NCBI GenBank assembly: GCA_947175045.1
Contig: CAMWLH010000111.1
Coordinates: 1 to 6,815 of the forward strand
From: an uncultured Clostridia bacterium
Lineage (GTDB): Bacteria; Bacillota; Clostridia; Oscillospirales; Ruminococcaceae
Length of the DNA: 6,815 bases
Direction: 5' to 3'
Shown: positions 5,463 through 6,815 of the stretch, in pieces
Layout of the letters: every line of letters starts with the position of its first letter
Position numbering within the stretch: the first letter of the stretch is position 1
The notes under the pieces: generated by a model
What the model was told of the DNA's origin: nothing
The model's input: the letters and a program-made list of their open reading frames with translations, nothing else
Databases searched by the model: none
Made by a program: the position numbers and the translations under genes

Positions 5463-6815
5463 ATGGCAGAGAGAATACCTAAGAGAAGCGACGTTCCGTC
5501 GGAGTACAAGTGGGCGATAGAGGATATTTACAAGGACGACGCGGCATGGGAGAGCGATTTCCAGAACGCGAAGGGCTTTGTTGAAAGGATAGCTGAATTC
5601 AAGGGTCAGCTGTCCTCGGCGAGGAAGCTGTATGAGTATATGATCCTTGAGGATAAGATGACTGTCACGCTGGACAGCCTTATTAATTACGCGCAGCGCA
5701 AAAACGACGAGGATACCGCAAGAGCGGAGTACCAGGATATGACCGACAGGGTGGAGAAGCTGTATGTGGAGATCGCGGGCGCGGCTGCGTTCGTAACTCC
5801 CGAGATACTGGCGATACCCGACGAGAGTATGTGGGGATTTTACAAGAGCGTTCCCGGGCTGGAGCTTTATCGCCGCGCGCTGGATAATATCCGCAGAAAG
5901 CGCGAGCATATCCTCAGCGAGCCCGAGGAGCGTCTGCTGGCGATGACCGGCGAGATGGCGGGCGCGCCCGATACTATCTATTCGATGTTCAACGACGCGG
6001 ACTTGAAATTCCCCGACGCCGTTGATAAGGACGGCAACGCGCACCAGGTAACTCACGGCAGCTACACCATGCTGGTAAAGAGCCCAGACAGGATGCTGAG
6101 AAAATCCGCGTTCGAGTCGGTGTACCACACCTATGAGGGGTTCAGAAACACCGCCGCGGCTGTGCTGAGCTCCCAGATAAAGAGCCTTGTTTTCAGATCG
6201 CGTGCGAGAAAGTACGACAATACTCTCCAGGCGGCGCTGGACGGCACAGAGGTGCCCGAGAGCGTTTACCACAGCCTTATCGAGGCGGTACATGACAATA
6301 TGGGGTATATGTATAAGTATGTGAAGCTCCGTAAGAAGCTGCTGGGGCTTGACGAGCTGCATATGTACGATCTGTATACCCCCATAGTACCCGACGCGGA
6401 TATGAAGATAACCTTCGACGAGGCGTGGAAAGAGGTCTACGAGTCCCTTGCGCCCATGGGCGAGGATTACCGCGAGATATTCAAAAAGGGTCTGAAGCAG
6501 CACTGGATAGATATCTACGAGAACGAGGGCAAGCGCAGCGGAGCATACTCCGCGGGCGCTAGAGTTCACCCGTTCGTTCTTCTGAATTATAAGGATACTC
6601 TGGAGAGCGAGTTTACCCTTGCGCATGAGATGGGTCACGCGATCCACTCCTACCTTTCCAATGAAAACCAGGCGGTATGCTACGCGGATTATGTGATATT
6701 CGTGGCTGAGGTGGCTTCCACCTGCAACGAGAGCCTGCTTATGCAGAGCCTGCTGAAAAAGACCACCGACAAAAAGCGCCGCGCGTATCTTATAAATTAT
6801 TTCCTGGAGCAGTTC
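5463..6815 (+). CDS. pepF: Oligoendopeptidase F, M3B family (3' end outside window)
   Basis: PepF is a cytoplasmic zinc metallopeptidase that cuts short peptides, typically about 7-17 residues, in peptide recycling and nutrition. The frame starts at ATG 5463 with GGAGAGG five bases upstream and is open to the last base, giving 451 codons of a protein usually near 600 residues. The start MAERIPKRSDVPSEYKWAIE is typical of the family (a WxLEDIY-like N-terminus: WAIEDIY). The helical oligopeptidase F N-terminal domain occupies roughly residues 110-185 and the M3 catalytic domain begins near 200. The zinc site is intact: HEMGH with His388, Glu389 and His392, and the downstream glutamate in IFVAEVAST, Glu416. 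The C-terminal part containing the late His/Tyr substrate-binding residues is not in the window. No frameshift or stop is seen. It follows the S-component-like gene by 48 bases and is probably co-transcribed with it. Confidence 0.96.
   Translation, partial: MAERIPKRSDVPSEYKWAIEDIYKDDAAWESDFQNAKGFVERIAEFKGQLSSARKLYEYMILEDKMTVTLDSLINYAQRKNDEDTARAEYQDMTDRVEKLYVEIAGAAAFVTPEILAIPDESMWGFYKSVPGLELYRRALDNIRRKREHILSEPEERLLAMTGEMAGAPDTIYSMFNDADLKFPDAVDKDGNAHQVTHGSYTMLVKSPDRMLRKSAFESVYHTYEGFRNTAAAVLSSQIKSLVFRSRARKYDNTLQAALDGTEVPESVYHSLIEAVHDNMGYMYKYVKLRKKLLGLDELHMYDLYTPIVPDADMKITFDEAWKEVYESLAPMGEDYREIFKKGLKQHWIDIYENEGKRSGAYSAGARVHPFVLLNYKDTLESEFTLAHEMGHAIHSYLSNENQAVCYADYVIFVAEVASTCNESLLMQSLLKKTTDKKRRAYLINYFLEQF

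Noticed and set aside
5442..6647. Minus-strand open frame of 401 codons opposite pepF
   Set aside because: It is the antisense shadow of a clear M3B peptidase with an intact HEMGH site, and its translation shows no domain and biased composition.

Overview
The window reads like a chromosomal segment of an anaerobic low-to-mid GC Firmicute, most likely a gut clostridium of the Ruminococcus/Oscillospiraceae type. The grounds are strong AAAGGAG-type ribosome binding sites, a near-consensus sigma-A promoter, a Gram-positive style lipoprotein, oligoendopeptidase F, and 40-residue TPR units of a kind common in these genomes. This placement is inference from style, not from a marker gene.

Left part (1-about 825). 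The 3' end of a TPR-repeat protein gene enters on the plus strand. Its last two repeats include 101 bp duplicated exactly at a 120-bp period. A visibly AT-rich spacer follows, then a small XRE-type regulator on the minus strand. This gene has a hairpin terminator three bases after its stop, and an inverted repeat whose one arm is its own Shine-Dalgarno sequence. Just upstream, also on the minus strand, lies an asparagine synthetase gene (asnB) whose reading frame stops inside the conserved SGECADE motif, so roughly the last third of the protein is missing. Base composition changes close to that point. I read this as a rearrangement or insertion boundary.

Middle part (1958-3805). After a divergent intergenic region, an extended -10 promoter drives a lipoprotein gene of unknown function. 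That gene carries a clear single-base frameshift at a T4 run. Its second half runs 197 bp into a small multi-spanning membrane protein gene that has its own good ribosome binding site. The two look like a co-transcribed envelope pair in which the lipoprotein is decaying or the sequence has an error.

Right part (3890-6815). Three plus-strand genes look like ordinary chromosomal background: prephenate dehydrogenase (tyrA, tyrosine synthesis), a six-span membrane protein resembling an ECF transporter S component, and the first 451 codons of oligoendopeptidase F (pepF), cut by the window end. pepF is the longest real coding region here and has no stop inside the window.

I did not find a convincing new system. 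The points most worth following are the asnB break, the regulator's RBS-overlapping dyad, the frameshifted lipoprotein, and the exact TPR duplication.
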